Positions 24,960-34,726 of a stretch of DNA of 64,000 nt are shown piece by piece. A model generated the notes under the pieces. That model searched no databases. It saw only the letters and a program-made list of their open reading frames with translations, and was not told where the DNA came from. Each line of letters opens with the position of its first letter. Within the stretch, counting starts at the first letter, position 1. Position numbers and translations under genes: made by a program. The stretch covers positions 83,972,382-84,036,381 of the forward strand of contig CM042016.1 in NCBI GenBank assembly GCA_023525715.1, in the 5' to 3' direction. The stretch is from Cichorium intybus (taxonomy: Eukaryota > Streptophyta > Magnoliopsida > Asterales > Asteraceae).

Positions 24960-26474
24960 AGGGGTAGCATGACGAACATAATGTTTGAACAATGCTTTAA
25001 ATAATTGCATGGCTCATGAAGCACGACTTAAAGGGTCCAACCGTTTCACCAGTTAGGGAACAACTTATGGCTACCAAGAAAAGTCTTAATTCCCCTCACA
25101 CTCAAAAACAACCTAGGGAAAATTGATCATGATAAATTTTACCATAGTATGCCTCTGCATATACAATTCTAAATGGATCAGGAATGTTATGGTTCAGAGT
25201 CATAGCTTCAACTGTACATGACCTACTGAAAATTTGACTACCAAACGGGATTCCCTCGGCCATCAACACATTAAGAAAAGCACTGCAATGTGCAAACTTG
25301 TCTTTGTACGAAATACTAACTGCAACAAGTGGTCGGGAATTGAAACACCCGATGAAGAGGAAGTGATTACTGATTTATATGAAGACCAACCCATACAGAT
25401 AGGAAAAAACCTTATAATCAAATCGCACGATATGATAAGAAATTGCTAAAAAAATTTAAGATGTCTTTACGTCGTAACCATCATATATTCTAGGAATACC
25501 ATGAAAAGTCATCAAACACATATTAAAGAACCAAACATCTAGCCCTGTCCGATAGAAGAAAAGAGGGAATGATGGGAACTAAATCGAGGCAATCAACTTA
25601 GACGTTAGCAAACTTGTGTAGGTCAAGATGTTGTGCGGAGCAACATTACTGATATGGATTGCGAACTCAGCCATGTTAAAAATACTAATGGTCCCTACAA
25701 ATGTTTATCAATTTCACCAACCTAAATAAAGTATGCCCCAAGTACTGGTATCCTCTACCAAAAATTGATCAAAAAGTCGATTCATTTCATTGCTTTAGAT
25801 GGAAATGCTTCCCTAGGCGTATACAAAAGATATCACCAAATCTAAATCAGAAAGGAAGACAATGAGAAAACCACATTTTATATGGATCATGACGTGCTTT
25901 GTCACCTCAAATAATAAGAACATAGGGCAACATACCAACAACAAGTGAACAAGGTATTTAAATACCACATTGGGCGAAATGTTGAAGTCTATGTCGACGA
26001 CATGGTCATCAAAGCCAAGCCAAACAATGCTTATTGAGAGACATTGAAGGAACATTTTTAACACTCTAAAACATACAAATGAAACTCAACACAACAAAAT
26101 GCACTTTAGAGTTGAAGGATGGCACTTCCTCAGCTATTTTGACATTGCGGAAGGCATATAACTGTGCACATTCAATGTTAAGGATCTTTAAGAAACACGT
26201 ACACCAACATGGCAAAATGACTTGCAAGGATTAGCCAAAAATTGGTCGTTTAATAGCCACATCTATAAAAAAAATCCCTTCCCCTCTCCAAGACACTCAA
26301 GGGATATGTCAAGAAACGTAATTTCTATTAGACTGCAAAAGCAAAAGTTCCCTTAATATATCTAAAAATAGCTTATGTAGTCATCCCACCTTGCTAGCCC
26401 TTGACCAAGGGAAATCATGTCCCTCTACTTAGTGGAAGCTCTAAGGGCTATTAGCATCGTACTAACAATAAAGC
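24960..26474 (+). pseudogene. Decayed Ty3/Gypsy Tat-type element: protease and RT part
   Basis: Broken frames show a protease-like start (MTNIMFEQCFK, near 24970), a linker, and RT motifs near 25700-26050. DFTNLNKACPKYWYPLPKID-like wording is spread over shifted frames, then EVYVDDMVIKAKP at about 25990, where the Tat lineage typically has VYVDDMVIKS. Stops and shifts occur every few tens of codons. The chromodomain Gypsy at 26475 interrupts it, and homology resumes at 34727. This is the oldest layer of the cluster. Confidence 0.7.
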
Positions 26475-26633
26475 TGTAAGACCCGTTCCGCCGAGCCGCG
26501 GCCCGAAGGAATCCGCGGCGCGGCTTTTAGAAGAATCTAGAATCGCGAAGGATTTGTACGCGCGGCGCGGTTCTAAAGATCCCGCGACGCGGTGCGCCTC
26601 TAAAGTGAAAAACCCTAATTCGGATTTAAACGC

Positions 26634-26643
26634 CTATATAAAG
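26634..26643 (+). promoter_or_regulatory. TATA box in the 5' LTR
   Basis: CTATATAAAGGGACC, a consensus plant TATA box about 160 bp into the LTR. Transcription would start about 30 bp downstream, so U3 is only about 190 bp and R-U5 is long. Confidence 0.7.
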
Positions 26644-27448
26644 GGACCCAGCCCTAGGGTTCGTGTTTTTGGGAGTTTTCTGGAGCAGAGGCGTCTGGTT
26701 TCAGCAGAGACTCTTTGGTTCCAAGGCTTTGGAGGTTTGAAGGAAGAGATACAAAGTGGGGGAAGGCTGTTGTTGATCAGGTGCATTTCTCTGTTTTCCA
26801 GAAGCAAGGTAAGAGGATCTACCTTCTGATATTTTAGTTTATCCCGTTTTTATGGTGTTATTCCTTATGTTTTAGTCTTAGATGACTTGCAACCCTTAGG
26901 GTTAGACCAAGAACATGAATAGACTTGCATGTCCCTAAGGAAGTGATCTTAGAGTAGTTTCTGATCTCAGGAAGGGTTTGGAGTGAAACCCTGGCCGTTT
27001 GATGCACTGTTAAACGCTAAAAACAATTTGGAATGTTACGAGCCGCGACGCGGACTAGCTATGTCAGCGGCGCGGACTCGGCTGAAACCCCGTGTTTATT
27101 CGATGATAGCTGCGGCGCGTAGGAGGAAGAGCCACGACGCGGCGAGCGACGGTTTGACCAGGAACTTAGTTTTGACCACGGTTTAATAGCAAATATTGAG
27201 TCTAACCTTTAGGCAGGTTTGTAAGAGCCTGGTCAGTAATTGATATGTTGTATGTGTGTGGGATTTAGGTGTGTGGACGAGCTAAGTGGGGATATTAGAG
27301 AATATCTGTGCGGTTTCGAATCAGGTGAGTATCCTCACCTTACTATATGATGTTGCATGTTAGGCATCTTATGTGTTGTTTACAGTTATATGATTTGCTC
27401 TATATCTGTGGTTATTTGTTGTTGGGCTCAGTACTGATGCGTGTCCCC

Positions 27449-27612
27449 TCGTAGCTGTTGTATGGCGAGTAGGACTATTGCCTTGTCTCATAGCTATTGT
27501 ATGATGGGCTGGGCCATAACCGGGAACCCATAGCTGTTGTATGATGGGTAGAACCTTCCCGTGTCCATAGCTGTTGTATGATGGACGCCCGTAGCTGTTG
27601 TATGGCGGGTAG
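27449..27612. repeat. Five-unit minisatellite in the Gypsy LTR
   Basis: The word TAGCTGTTGTATGRYGRG (one unit has TAGCTATTG) occurs five times at irregular 25-40 bp spacing. The same array is in the 3' LTR (34246-34408) and, inverted, in the solo LTR (51017-51180), so it is a fixed part of the family. Confidence 0.85.
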
Positions 27613-27928
27613 GGTCGGGTCGTTCTCGAGGACGGGTTGTTTAATGTGTGGGCATGTATGGTAACTTGTGGACTCACTAAGCCTTAAGCTTACCCGTTGA
27701 TTTTATAACATTTCAGGTAATTCAAAGGACAAAGGGAAGGGCAAGGTTTGACGGCAGCGCATCGCATTCAAGAGATGGATATCAATGAACGATAATAGTA
27801 TTTTTAAATGTTTCCGCTGTTAATTTAAGTTTCATGTTGAACAGTTTTATGTTTTGGAATAAATGTTTTATTGGAATCTTGGTAATAAATTATTTTTTTA
27901 AAATTTTTGAAATTGGGGGGTTACAAAT

Positions 27929-27941
27929 TGGTATCAGAGCC
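27929..27941 (+). other. Primer binding site of Tekay-like Gypsy
   Basis: TGGTATCAGAGCC, the exact complement of the initiator-Met tRNA 3' end, three bases after the LTR. Confidence 0.95.
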
Positions 27942-28712
27942 TTGGTTTGAGGGATTTGGATGAACTGTATTGGGAATCCAAACTCAAACTTAGGACTGAG
28001 CGATTTTGTTAAGAAAATATTTTTGGAAGGTTAAATTAAAGTAAAAGAAGATGCGATGCGAACCGTCAGCCGAGCTCAAGTAAGTTTTGTGATTCCCAGT
28101 TACCCATGCCAAGTTTGTGTTATGCGATAAAAAATATTGTGTTAGAATGTGAAGTTGCCTAGATAATATACTCTATAGACTATTATGTGCCATTTGTGCT
28201 GCTTTGGAATTATATGCTATTGTCGTTAGGATTGCTTAGTGAATGCTGGTAGGTTATATGCAATTAGGGTAAGATAGCCTGAGAATTTTTGGTCTGGCCT
28301 TACTGGCTGTTCCTTGTTTGGTTGTGACTCTAGGGTAGGATCAGTTATTCAAACGTCTATCTTATTCCCGATTGTATACGGCTGTGCGTCCGTGATGCGA
28401 CTCGACGACATTAGCAGTAGTTCTCTTAGGCACGTGTGAGATGGAGAGTTAGATCAAAAGATTAGGCACCACGGTGCCTGACCGCAGGAGTCATAGAAAA
28501 TGGTTTAGTATGTGTGTGACATTTTAGGAGGATGATTGACGAACTTGGAACAAGGGCGAATAGGTGTGGAAGGTAGTACCAAGCCAGTATTACCGAAAGC
28601 ATAGGATTCACGCTTGAGTCAATAGTAGTCAACCAAAGTCCTAGAAAGTCAAGTAGTTGGGTAGATAGGAGTGACCCGAGTATTGATATTAGAAACTGTT
28701 GCGTATTTCAGA
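27942..28712 (+). other. Untranslated leader of Tekay-like Gypsy
   Basis: About 770 bp between PBS and gag with no conserved protein. Expected to hold the packaging signal. Confidence 0.6.
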
Positions 28713-29831
28713 ATGGCAGTCACTCGAAGTAACGGTGGACCAGATGCGGGTGCCTCGAGTGGGGGAGGACCGACTGATGAAAATCTCCGTAACCTGATAG
28801 CGGAGGAGGTTTCGCGAGAAGTGTTGGCTGCGATACCTCAGTTCTTTGGTACGATTAAGGCTGAGCTATGGGCAATGCTCGAGGAACGACTGGCTACTCA
28901 GGGCACATCACGTGCTAGGGATGCAAGTTATCAGGACTTTTCGGCTTGTTCGCCTCCGATGTTCGATGGGGGCAGGGATCCGATTGTTAGCATGCGGTGG
29001 ATTTCCGCAGTGGAGGGTGCTTTCCGCACATGTTCCTGTCATGAGAACTCCAAGGTAACGTTTGCGGCGAATCTTTTAAGAGAGGGTGCGAAAGATTGGT
29101 GGGAGATACGAACGAAAGATCTCACTCCTGCTCAGTTGGAAGCCATTACATGGCCGCAGTTTAAGGAACAGTTCAAATTGGAGTATGTTCCACAAGTGGA
29201 AATGGAACGCTTGGCGCAAGAATACCTAAATCTGACCCAGACTACTGAGACGGTGACGGAAATCACCAAGAAGTTTAATGAACGGGCACTCTTCTGTCCA
29301 GAGTTTGCGGCAACCGAGCGCATGAGGATGACACGATACTTGGCGATGCTTCGCACAGACATTCGGGAATTTGTGTCTGCTGCTAGGCACCAAACTCTTA
29401 CTGATATGATAGCGGCCGCTCGGGCCCAAGAGTTGGAACTGGAAACCCAACAAAAGCAGAAACGTCCGGCGCCTACTCAGACTCAGCAGGTGTCGAAGAA
29501 ATTTCGAGGGGCAGATCAGGGAAAGCAAGGGCAAAGGAGCCAGGGTAAGTGTGGTAAATGTGGAAGGAATCATGAGGGGCGTTGCTGGGTGTTAATATGC
29601 CATAAGTGTGGAAAGAAGGGCCACTATGCTAAAGATTGTCGGCAAGAGGTCAAGATTTGTTTTAATTGTAATCAGGTAGGCCACTTCAAGGCTCAATGTC
29701 CCCGTCTGACTCAGGGAGTGGTTCAGAATCCGGCACCCACTACACTCCGGATTACCGATGGTAGGCACGGGAAAGGGGAAGCCCCTAAGACCAAGGGTCG
29801 AGCATTCGTCATGACCGCCGAGGAGGCATAG
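28713..29831 (+). CDS. gag: Gag of Tekay-like Gypsy
   Basis: Start chosen at MAVTRSNGG (28713), giving about 372 residues; the open frame extends slightly further upstream without an ATG. The retrotransposon gag capsid core lies around WWEIRTKDLTPAQLEAITWP to LAMLRTDIREFV. Three zinc knuckles follow near the C-terminus (CGKCGRNHEGRC, CHKCGKKGHYAKDC, CFNCNQVGHFKAQC), which bind genomic RNA. It ends at TAG 29829-29831. Most relatives have one gag-pol frame, so this TAG is either a disabling mutation or a gag terminator. Reading continues in the same frame for seven more codons up to a putative intron. Confidence 0.9.
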   Translation: MAVTRSNGGPDAGASSGGGPTDENLRNLIAEEVSREVLAAIPQFFGTIKAELWAMLEERLATQGTSRARDASYQDFSACSPPMFDGGRDPIVSMRWISAVEGAFRTCSCHENSKVTFAANLLREGAKDWWEIRTKDLTPAQLEAITWPQFKEQFKLEYVPQVEMERLAQEYLNLTQTTETVTEITKKFNERALFCPEFAATERMRMTRYLAMLRTDIREFVSAARHQTLTDMIAAARAQELELETQQKQKRPAPTQTQQVSKKFRGADQGKQGQRSQGKCGKCGRNHEGRCWVLICHKCGKKGHYAKDCRQEVKICFNCNQVGHFKAQCPRLTQGVVQNPAPTTLRITDGRHGKGEAPKTKGRAFVMTAEEA

Positions 29832-30160
29832 GATGCGCCCGACGTCGTCACGGGTACTCTTTCTTTACTTGCCTCGTGTTTGTGGTGTGTGTAATTAATA
29901 TGTCTATTATGCTTCGATTAGGAACATTCTTAGTCAACTCTACGCCTACCTTTGCACTATTTGATTCGGGTGCTAGTCATTCTTTTGTGTCTGCCGCGTT
30001 GGGAAAGAGTTTCGGTATTGCTTTAGGAACTCTTCATCAGCCGTTAGAAGTGGAAATTGCGGATGATAAAACCGTGCAAGCGACTTGTGTTTATCAGGGA
30101 TGCGAAGTAGTGATTCAAGGAATAAAGTTTCCGATCGATCATTCCTATACCGTTGAGTGA
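29832..30160 (+). pseudogene. Gypsy protease segment with intron-like interruption and frameshift
   Basis: After the gag TAG the frame reads DAPDVVTG, then a 68-bp GT...AG segment (29854-29921). Joining across it restores one frame into TFLVNSTPTFALFDSGASHS. DSGA is the aspartic protease active site. The frame ends at 30160, while the pol frame starts at 30153. The conserved wording suggests a two-base loss near 30140. The protease would cleave the polyprotein. Confidence 0.75.
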
Positions 30161-33100
30161 CTCCCGAGTCATCATCAGTATGGATTGGATGGGTCAGCAT
30201 GAATCATGGATCGATTGTAAGAACAAGCGAGTGTGGATTCAAACCCCAAGTGGGGGAGAGCTAGTTGTGCAGGGCGAGAGAAAGAATCGAGGTGCAGTTT
30301 TATGTTCAGCTGCTAGGGCACGCAGACATTTTCAGCATGGAGGTTCGAGATTTGTGGCTTATGTTGTAGACGCACGAGAAAGGAAGCCACAGCAGAAAGC
30401 AGGTGATATACTAGTGGTTCGGGATTTTCCTGATGTTTTTCCCGAGGACCTGCCTGGCGTGCCGCCAGAGAGACAGGTGGAATTTAAGATCGACTTAACT
30501 CCCGGTGCAGCTCCGATAGCTAAAGCACCGTATCGTCTTGCGCCTCCGGAGATGCTGGAGTTGTCTATTCAACTTCGAGAATTATTAGATAAGGGATTTA
30601 TTCGACCCAGTTGCTCGCCGTGGGGAGCGCCTATTTTGTTTGTTAAGAAGAAGGATGGTTCCAACAGGATGTGCATAGATTATCGTGAGTTGAATAAGCT
30701 TACGGTGAAGAATCGATATCCATTGCTTCGCATCGACGACTTATTCGACCAACTGCAGGGTGCCTCGTGGTTCTCAAAAATTGATTTGCGGTCAGGTTAC
30801 CATCAAATGCGGGTACGGGAGGAAGACATCCCGAAAACGGCTTTTCGGACGAGGTACGGCCACTTCGAGTTTGTAGTGATGCCGTTTGGACTGACCAATG
30901 CCCCTGCAGCTTTTATGGACTTAATGAATCGGGTGTGTCGACCGATGTTGGATCGGTCGGTTATAGTTTTCATTGACGACATCTTAGTCTACTCTCGGAG
31001 CAGGGAACAACATGAACAACACTTAAAGGAAGTATTAGAGACCTTAAGGAAGGAGAAGCTTTATGCAAAATTATCCAAGTGTGACTTTTGGCTACGGGAG
31101 GTTCAGTTTTTGGGTCACATTGTAAATGAGCAAGGAATCATGGTAGACCCGGCTAAGGTGGAGGCCGTGATGCGGTGGGAGGTTCCGAAGACTCCCTCGG
31201 AGATTAGAAGTTTCTTGGGTCTGGCTGGTTATTATCGTCGTTTCATCCAAGACTTCTCAAAGGTTGCAGTACCTTTGACCCGGCTAACTAAGAAAAATGC
31301 TGCTTTTCGGTGGGGTGAAGAGAAGCAGCAGGCTTTTGAGACTTTGCGGCGGAAATTGTGTGAAGCTCCGGTTTTGACTTTGCCTGAGGGCATGGAGGAT
31401 ATGGTAGTTTATTGCGATGCATCAATCTCGGGATTGGGGGCAGTCTTGATGCAACGAGGCAGGGTGATTGCTTACGCCTCGCGACAGTTGAAGCCCCATG
31501 AAACTAACTACCCTACTCATGATTTGGAATTGGGAGCGGTGGTCTTCGCTCTCAAGATTTGGAGACACTATTTGTATGGAGTGAAGTACACCATTTTCAC
31601 GGACCACAAGAGTTTGAAGTACCTGATGGATCAGGCAAACCTCAATACGAGACAGAGAAGATGGTTGGATGTATTAAAAGACTATGATTGTGAGATACAC
31701 TACCACCCTGGAAAGGCCAATGTGGTAGCGGATGCGTTAAGTCGTAAGGCTTCGAGTGCACCCCTTCGGGGCGTTTGTCTAAGGATGACAATTGTGACAC
31801 CGCTGCTTGAGCTGATTAGGAAAGCCCAGGTGGAAGCAAGCAAGAGCGAGAATCAGAAAAGTGAGAGGATTGTGGGTCAGTTGGCAGCTATGGTCAAAGA
31901 TAGTAGGGATGTGTTAACTTGCCATGAGAGAATTTGGGTACCGAAGCTGGGCGGGGTTCGTCAAACCCTATTGGAGGAGGCACATAAATCCAGGTTCTCT
32001 ATCCACCCTGGAGCAACTAAAATGTATAGGGATCTGCGCGAATATTATTGGTGGCCAGGCATGAAGAGGGAAGTAGCTTGGTTTGTCGAAAGATGCTTGA
32101 CCTGTCGTAAGGTCAAGGCCGAGCACCAACGGCCTCATGGTAAGTTGCTGCCTCTTGAGATCCCAGAATGGAAATGGGAGCATGTCACAATGGATTTCAT
32201 CACGAAGTTGCCAAGAACCCCTCGACATATGGACACTATTTGGGTTATCGTGGATAGGTTGACTAAAAGTGCTCATTTCCTCCCCATCCAAGAGACTTAC
32301 TCTGCAAAGGAATTGGCTAAGGTCTTCATAGATGAGATTATCTCTCGGCATGGTATACCGGTCTCGGTGATATCCGACCGGGATGTCCGGTTTACGTCTA
32401 GGTTTTGGAAGAAGTTTCATGAGGAATTAGGCACTCGCCTTCATTTCAGCACAGCATATCATCCTCAGACGGATGGGCAGAGTGAAAGGACGATTCAAAC
32501 GCTGGAGGATATGCTTAGGGCATGTGTCATCGATTTTGGCGGGAGTTGGGATTCCCATCTCCCTTTAGCTGAGTTTTCTTACAATAACAGTTATCACGCG
32601 AGCATTGGCAGAGCTCCCTTTGAAATGTTGTATGGAAGAAAATGTCGGACACCTATTTGCTGGGGCGAGGTTGGCCAGCAGGTATTGGATAGTACAGAGG
32701 TGGTGCTCAAGACAACTGAGTTAATTCAGAAGGTTCGGGAGAGATTGTTAACCGCTCAAAGTCGACAGAAAAGTTATGCGGATAGGCGACGGTCCGATCT
32801 CGAGTTTCAAGTTGGGGATTATGTTCTTCTAAAGGTGTCACCTTGGAAGGGAGTTATTCGTTTTAGGAAGCGAGGAAAGCTTGGCCCTAGGTACATTGGA
32901 CCATATCGAATTATCGCCCGTGTAGGTGAGGTAGCTTACCGGTTGGAGCTGCCCGAGCAGCTTAGTCAGATTCACGACACGTTCCACGTTTCGCAGCTCA
33001 GAAAATGCGTTACTGAGGAATCTACAATAGTACCTTTGGAGGATATTCAATTAGATGAACGCCTAAACTATGTGGAGCGACCAATTTTCATCATTAAAAG

Positions 33101-33275
33101 GAAGATAAAGGCTTTACGAAATAAAACAATAGGATTAGTTAAGGTTCAGTGGCAGCATCGAAAAGGGTCCGAATGGACTTGGGAACCGGAGGAGGAAATG
33201 CGGAGGCATTATCCAGAATTATTTACCGGCACAGATTTCGGGGACGAAATCCAGTTAAGTGGGGGAGAATTGTAA
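30153..33275 (+). CDS. pol: Gypsy pol: RT, RNase H, integrase, chromodomain
   Basis: An uninterrupted 1040-residue frame. RT spans about residues 120-330 with FIDDILVYS at about 273-281. RNase H starts at about 417 (VVYCDASISGLGAVLM) and has TDHKSLKYL at about 484. Integrase has the HHCC zinc region near 611-650, and the catalytic D-D-E spans MDFITKLP (about 680) to GQSERTIQTLEDML (about 775). The C-terminus (about 975-1025) is a chromodomain, ERPIFIIKRKIKAL to WTWEPEEEM, which in chromoviruses directs integration to marked chromatin. The stop TAA overlaps the first bases of the 3' LTR. The N-terminus is the protease-RT linker in a shifted frame, so it is not translated from gag in this copy. 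Confidence 0.92.
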   Translation: MSDSRVIISMDWMGQHESWIDCKNKRVWIQTPSGGELVVQGERKNRGAVLCSAARARRHFQHGGSRFVAYVVDARERKPQQKAGDILVVRDFPDVFPEDLPGVPPERQVEFKIDLTPGAAPIAKAPYRLAPPEMLELSIQLRELLDKGFIRPSCSPWGAPILFVKKKDGSNRMCIDYRELNKLTVKNRYPLLRIDDLFDQLQGASWFSKIDLRSGYHQMRVREEDIPKTAFRTRYGHFEFVVMPFGLTNAPAAFMDLMNRVCRPMLDRSVIVFIDDILVYSRSREQHEQHLKEVLETLRKEKLYAKLSKCDFWLREVQFLGHIVNEQGIMVDPAKVEAVMRWEVPKTPSEIRSFLGLAGYYRRFIQDFSKVAVPLTRLTKKNAAFRWGEEKQQAFETLRRKLCEAPVLTLPEGMEDMVVYCDASISGLGAVLMQRGRVIAYASRQLKPHETNYPTHDLELGAVVFALKIWRHYLYGVKYTIFTDHKSLKYLMDQANLNTRQRRWLDVLKDYDCEIHYHPGKANVVADALSRKASSAPLRGVCLRMTIVTPLLELIRKAQVEASKSENQKSERIVGQLAAMVKDSRDVLTCHERIWVPKLGGVRQTLLEEAHKSRFSIHPGATKMYRDLREYYWWPGMKREVAWFVERCLTCRKVKAEHQRPHGKLLPLEIPEWKWEHVTMDFITKLPRTPRHMDTIWVIVDRLTKSAHFLPIQETYSAKELAKVFIDEIISRHGIPVSVISDRDVRFTSRFWKKFHEELGTRLHFSTAYHPQTDGQSERTIQTLEDMLRACVIDFGGSWDSHLPLAEFSYNNSYHASIGRAPFEMLYGRKCRTPICWGEVGQQVLDSTEVVLKTTELIQKVRERLLTAQSRQKSYADRRRSDLEFQVGDYVLLKVSPWKGVIRFRKRGKLGPRYIGPYRIIARVGEVAYRLELPEQLSQIHDTFHVSQLRKCVTEESTIVPLEDIQLDERLNYVERPIFIIKRKIKALRNKTIGLVKVQWQHRKGSEWTWEPEEEMRRHYPELFTGTDFGDEIQLSGGEL
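33257..33270 (+). other. Polypurine tract of Tekay-like Gypsy
   Basis: AAGTGGGGGAGAAT immediately before the 3' LTR. Confidence 0.9.
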
Positions 33276-34721
33276 GACCCGTTCTGCCGAGCCGCGGCCC
33301 GAAGGAATCCGCGGCGCGGCTTTTAGAAGAATCTAGAATCGCGAAGGATTTGTACGCGCGACACGGTTCTAAAGATCCCGCGACGCGGTGCGCCTCTAAA
33401 GTGAAAAACCCTAATTCGGATTTAAACGCCTATATAAAGGGACCCAGCCCTAGGGTTCGTGTTTTTGGGAGTTTTCTGGAGCAGAGGCGTTTGGTTTCAG
33501 CAGAGACTCTTTGGTTCCAAGGCTTTGGAGGTTTGAAGGAAGAGATACAAAGTGGGGGAAGGTTGTTGTTGATCGGGTGCATTTCTCTGTTTTCCAAAAG
33601 CAAGGTAAGAGGATCTACCTTCTGATATTTCAGTTTATCCCGTTTTTATGGTGTTATTCCTTATGTAGTAGTCTTAGATGACTTGTAACCCTTAGGGTTA
33701 GACCAAGAACATGAATAGACTTGCATGTCCCTAAGGAAGTGATCTTAGAGTAGTTTCTGATCTCAGGAAGGGTTTGGAGTGAAACCCTGGCCGTTTAATG
33801 CACTGTTAAACGCTAAAAACAATTTGGAATGTTACGAGCCGCGACGCGGACTAGCTATGTCAGCGGCGCAGACTCGGCTGAAACCCCGTGTTTATTCGAT
33901 GATAGCCGCGGCGCGTAGGAGGAAGAGCCACGCCGCGGCTAGCGACTGTTTGACCAGGAACTTAGTTTTGACCACGGTTTAATGGCAAATATTAAGTCTA
34001 ACCTTTAGGCAGGTTTGTAAGAGCCTGGTCAGTAATTGATATGTTGTATGTGTGTGGGATTTAGGTGTGTGGACGAGCTAAGTGGGGATATTAGAGAATA
34101 TCTGTGCGGTTTCGAATCAGGTGAGTATCCTCACCTTACTATATGATGTTGCATGTTAGGAATCTTGTGTGTTGTTTACAGTTATATGATTTGCTCTATA
34201 TCTGTGGTTATTTGTTGTTGGGCTCAGTACTGATGCGTGTCCCCCCGTAGCTGTTGTATGGCGAGTAGGACTATTGCCTTGTCCCATAGCTGTTGTATGA
34301 TGGGCTGGGCCATAACCGGGAACCCATAGCTGTTGTATGATGGGTAGAACCTTCCCGTGTCCATAGCTGTTGTATGATGGACGCACGTAGCTGTTGTATG
34401 GCGGGTAGGGTCGGGTCTTTCTCGAGGACGGGTTGTTTAATGTGTGGGCATGTATGGTAACTTGTGGACTCACTAAGCTTTAAGCTTACCCGTTGATTTT
34501 ATAACATTTCAGGTAATTCAAAGGACAAAGGGAAGGGCAAGGTTTGACGGCAGCGCATCGCATTCAAGAGATGGATATCAATGAACGATAATAGTATTTT
34601 TAAATGTTTCCGCTGTTAATTTAAGTTTCATGTTGAACAGTTTTATGTTTTGGAATAAATGTTTTATTGGAATCTTGGTAATAAATTATTTTTTTAAAAT
34701 TTTTGAAATTGGGGCGTTACA
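33271..34721 (+). repeat. 3' LTR of Tekay-like Gypsy
   Basis: 1451 bp, collinear with the 5' LTR without obvious indels. Differences are mostly C/T or G/A, several inside the CGCG-rich words, as expected from methylated CpG decay. Followed by AAAGC. Confidence 0.95.
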
Positions 34722-34726
34722 AAAGC

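Larger units (their letters stand above)
26475..27925 (+). repeat. 5' LTR of Tekay-like Gypsy
   Basis: 1451 bp, TGTAAGACCC to GGGTTACA. A TATA box CTATATAAAG is at 26634-26643. It holds clustered CGCG-rich words at 26493-26600 and 27040-27150 and a five-unit minisatellite at 27449-27612. Confidence 0.95.
26475..34721 (+). mobile_element. Complete chromodomain Ty3/Gypsy retrotransposon (Tekay/Del-like)
   Basis: Two 1451-bp LTRs (26475-27925 and 33271-34721) with TG and CA ends and the duplication AAAGC at 26470-26474 and 34722-34726. PBS, gag with CCHC knuckles, protease, RT, RNase H, integrase and a C-terminal chromodomain occur in that order, which is the Gypsy order and marks a chromovirus. 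The LTRs look about 98% identical by eye, so insertion was recent. A TAG between gag and protease and a frameshift after the protease disable this copy. A solo LTR of the same family lies at 50700-52149. Confidence 0.95.

Noticed and set aside
26554..26829. 91-codon frame in the Tekay-like LTR (also at 33350-33625 and 51795-52070)
   Set aside because: It occurs only inside LTR copies, spans the TATA box and has no family match. Its persistence follows from young LTR age.
27449..27612. Short repeats with spacers, checked as a CRISPR-like array
   Set aside because: Irregular spacing, inside an LTR, plant genome, no associated genes.
27369..27677. Pro/Tyr/Ser-rich repeat protein on the minus strand of the LTR
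   Set aside because: It is the translation of the five-unit minisatellite; no evidence of transcription in that sense.
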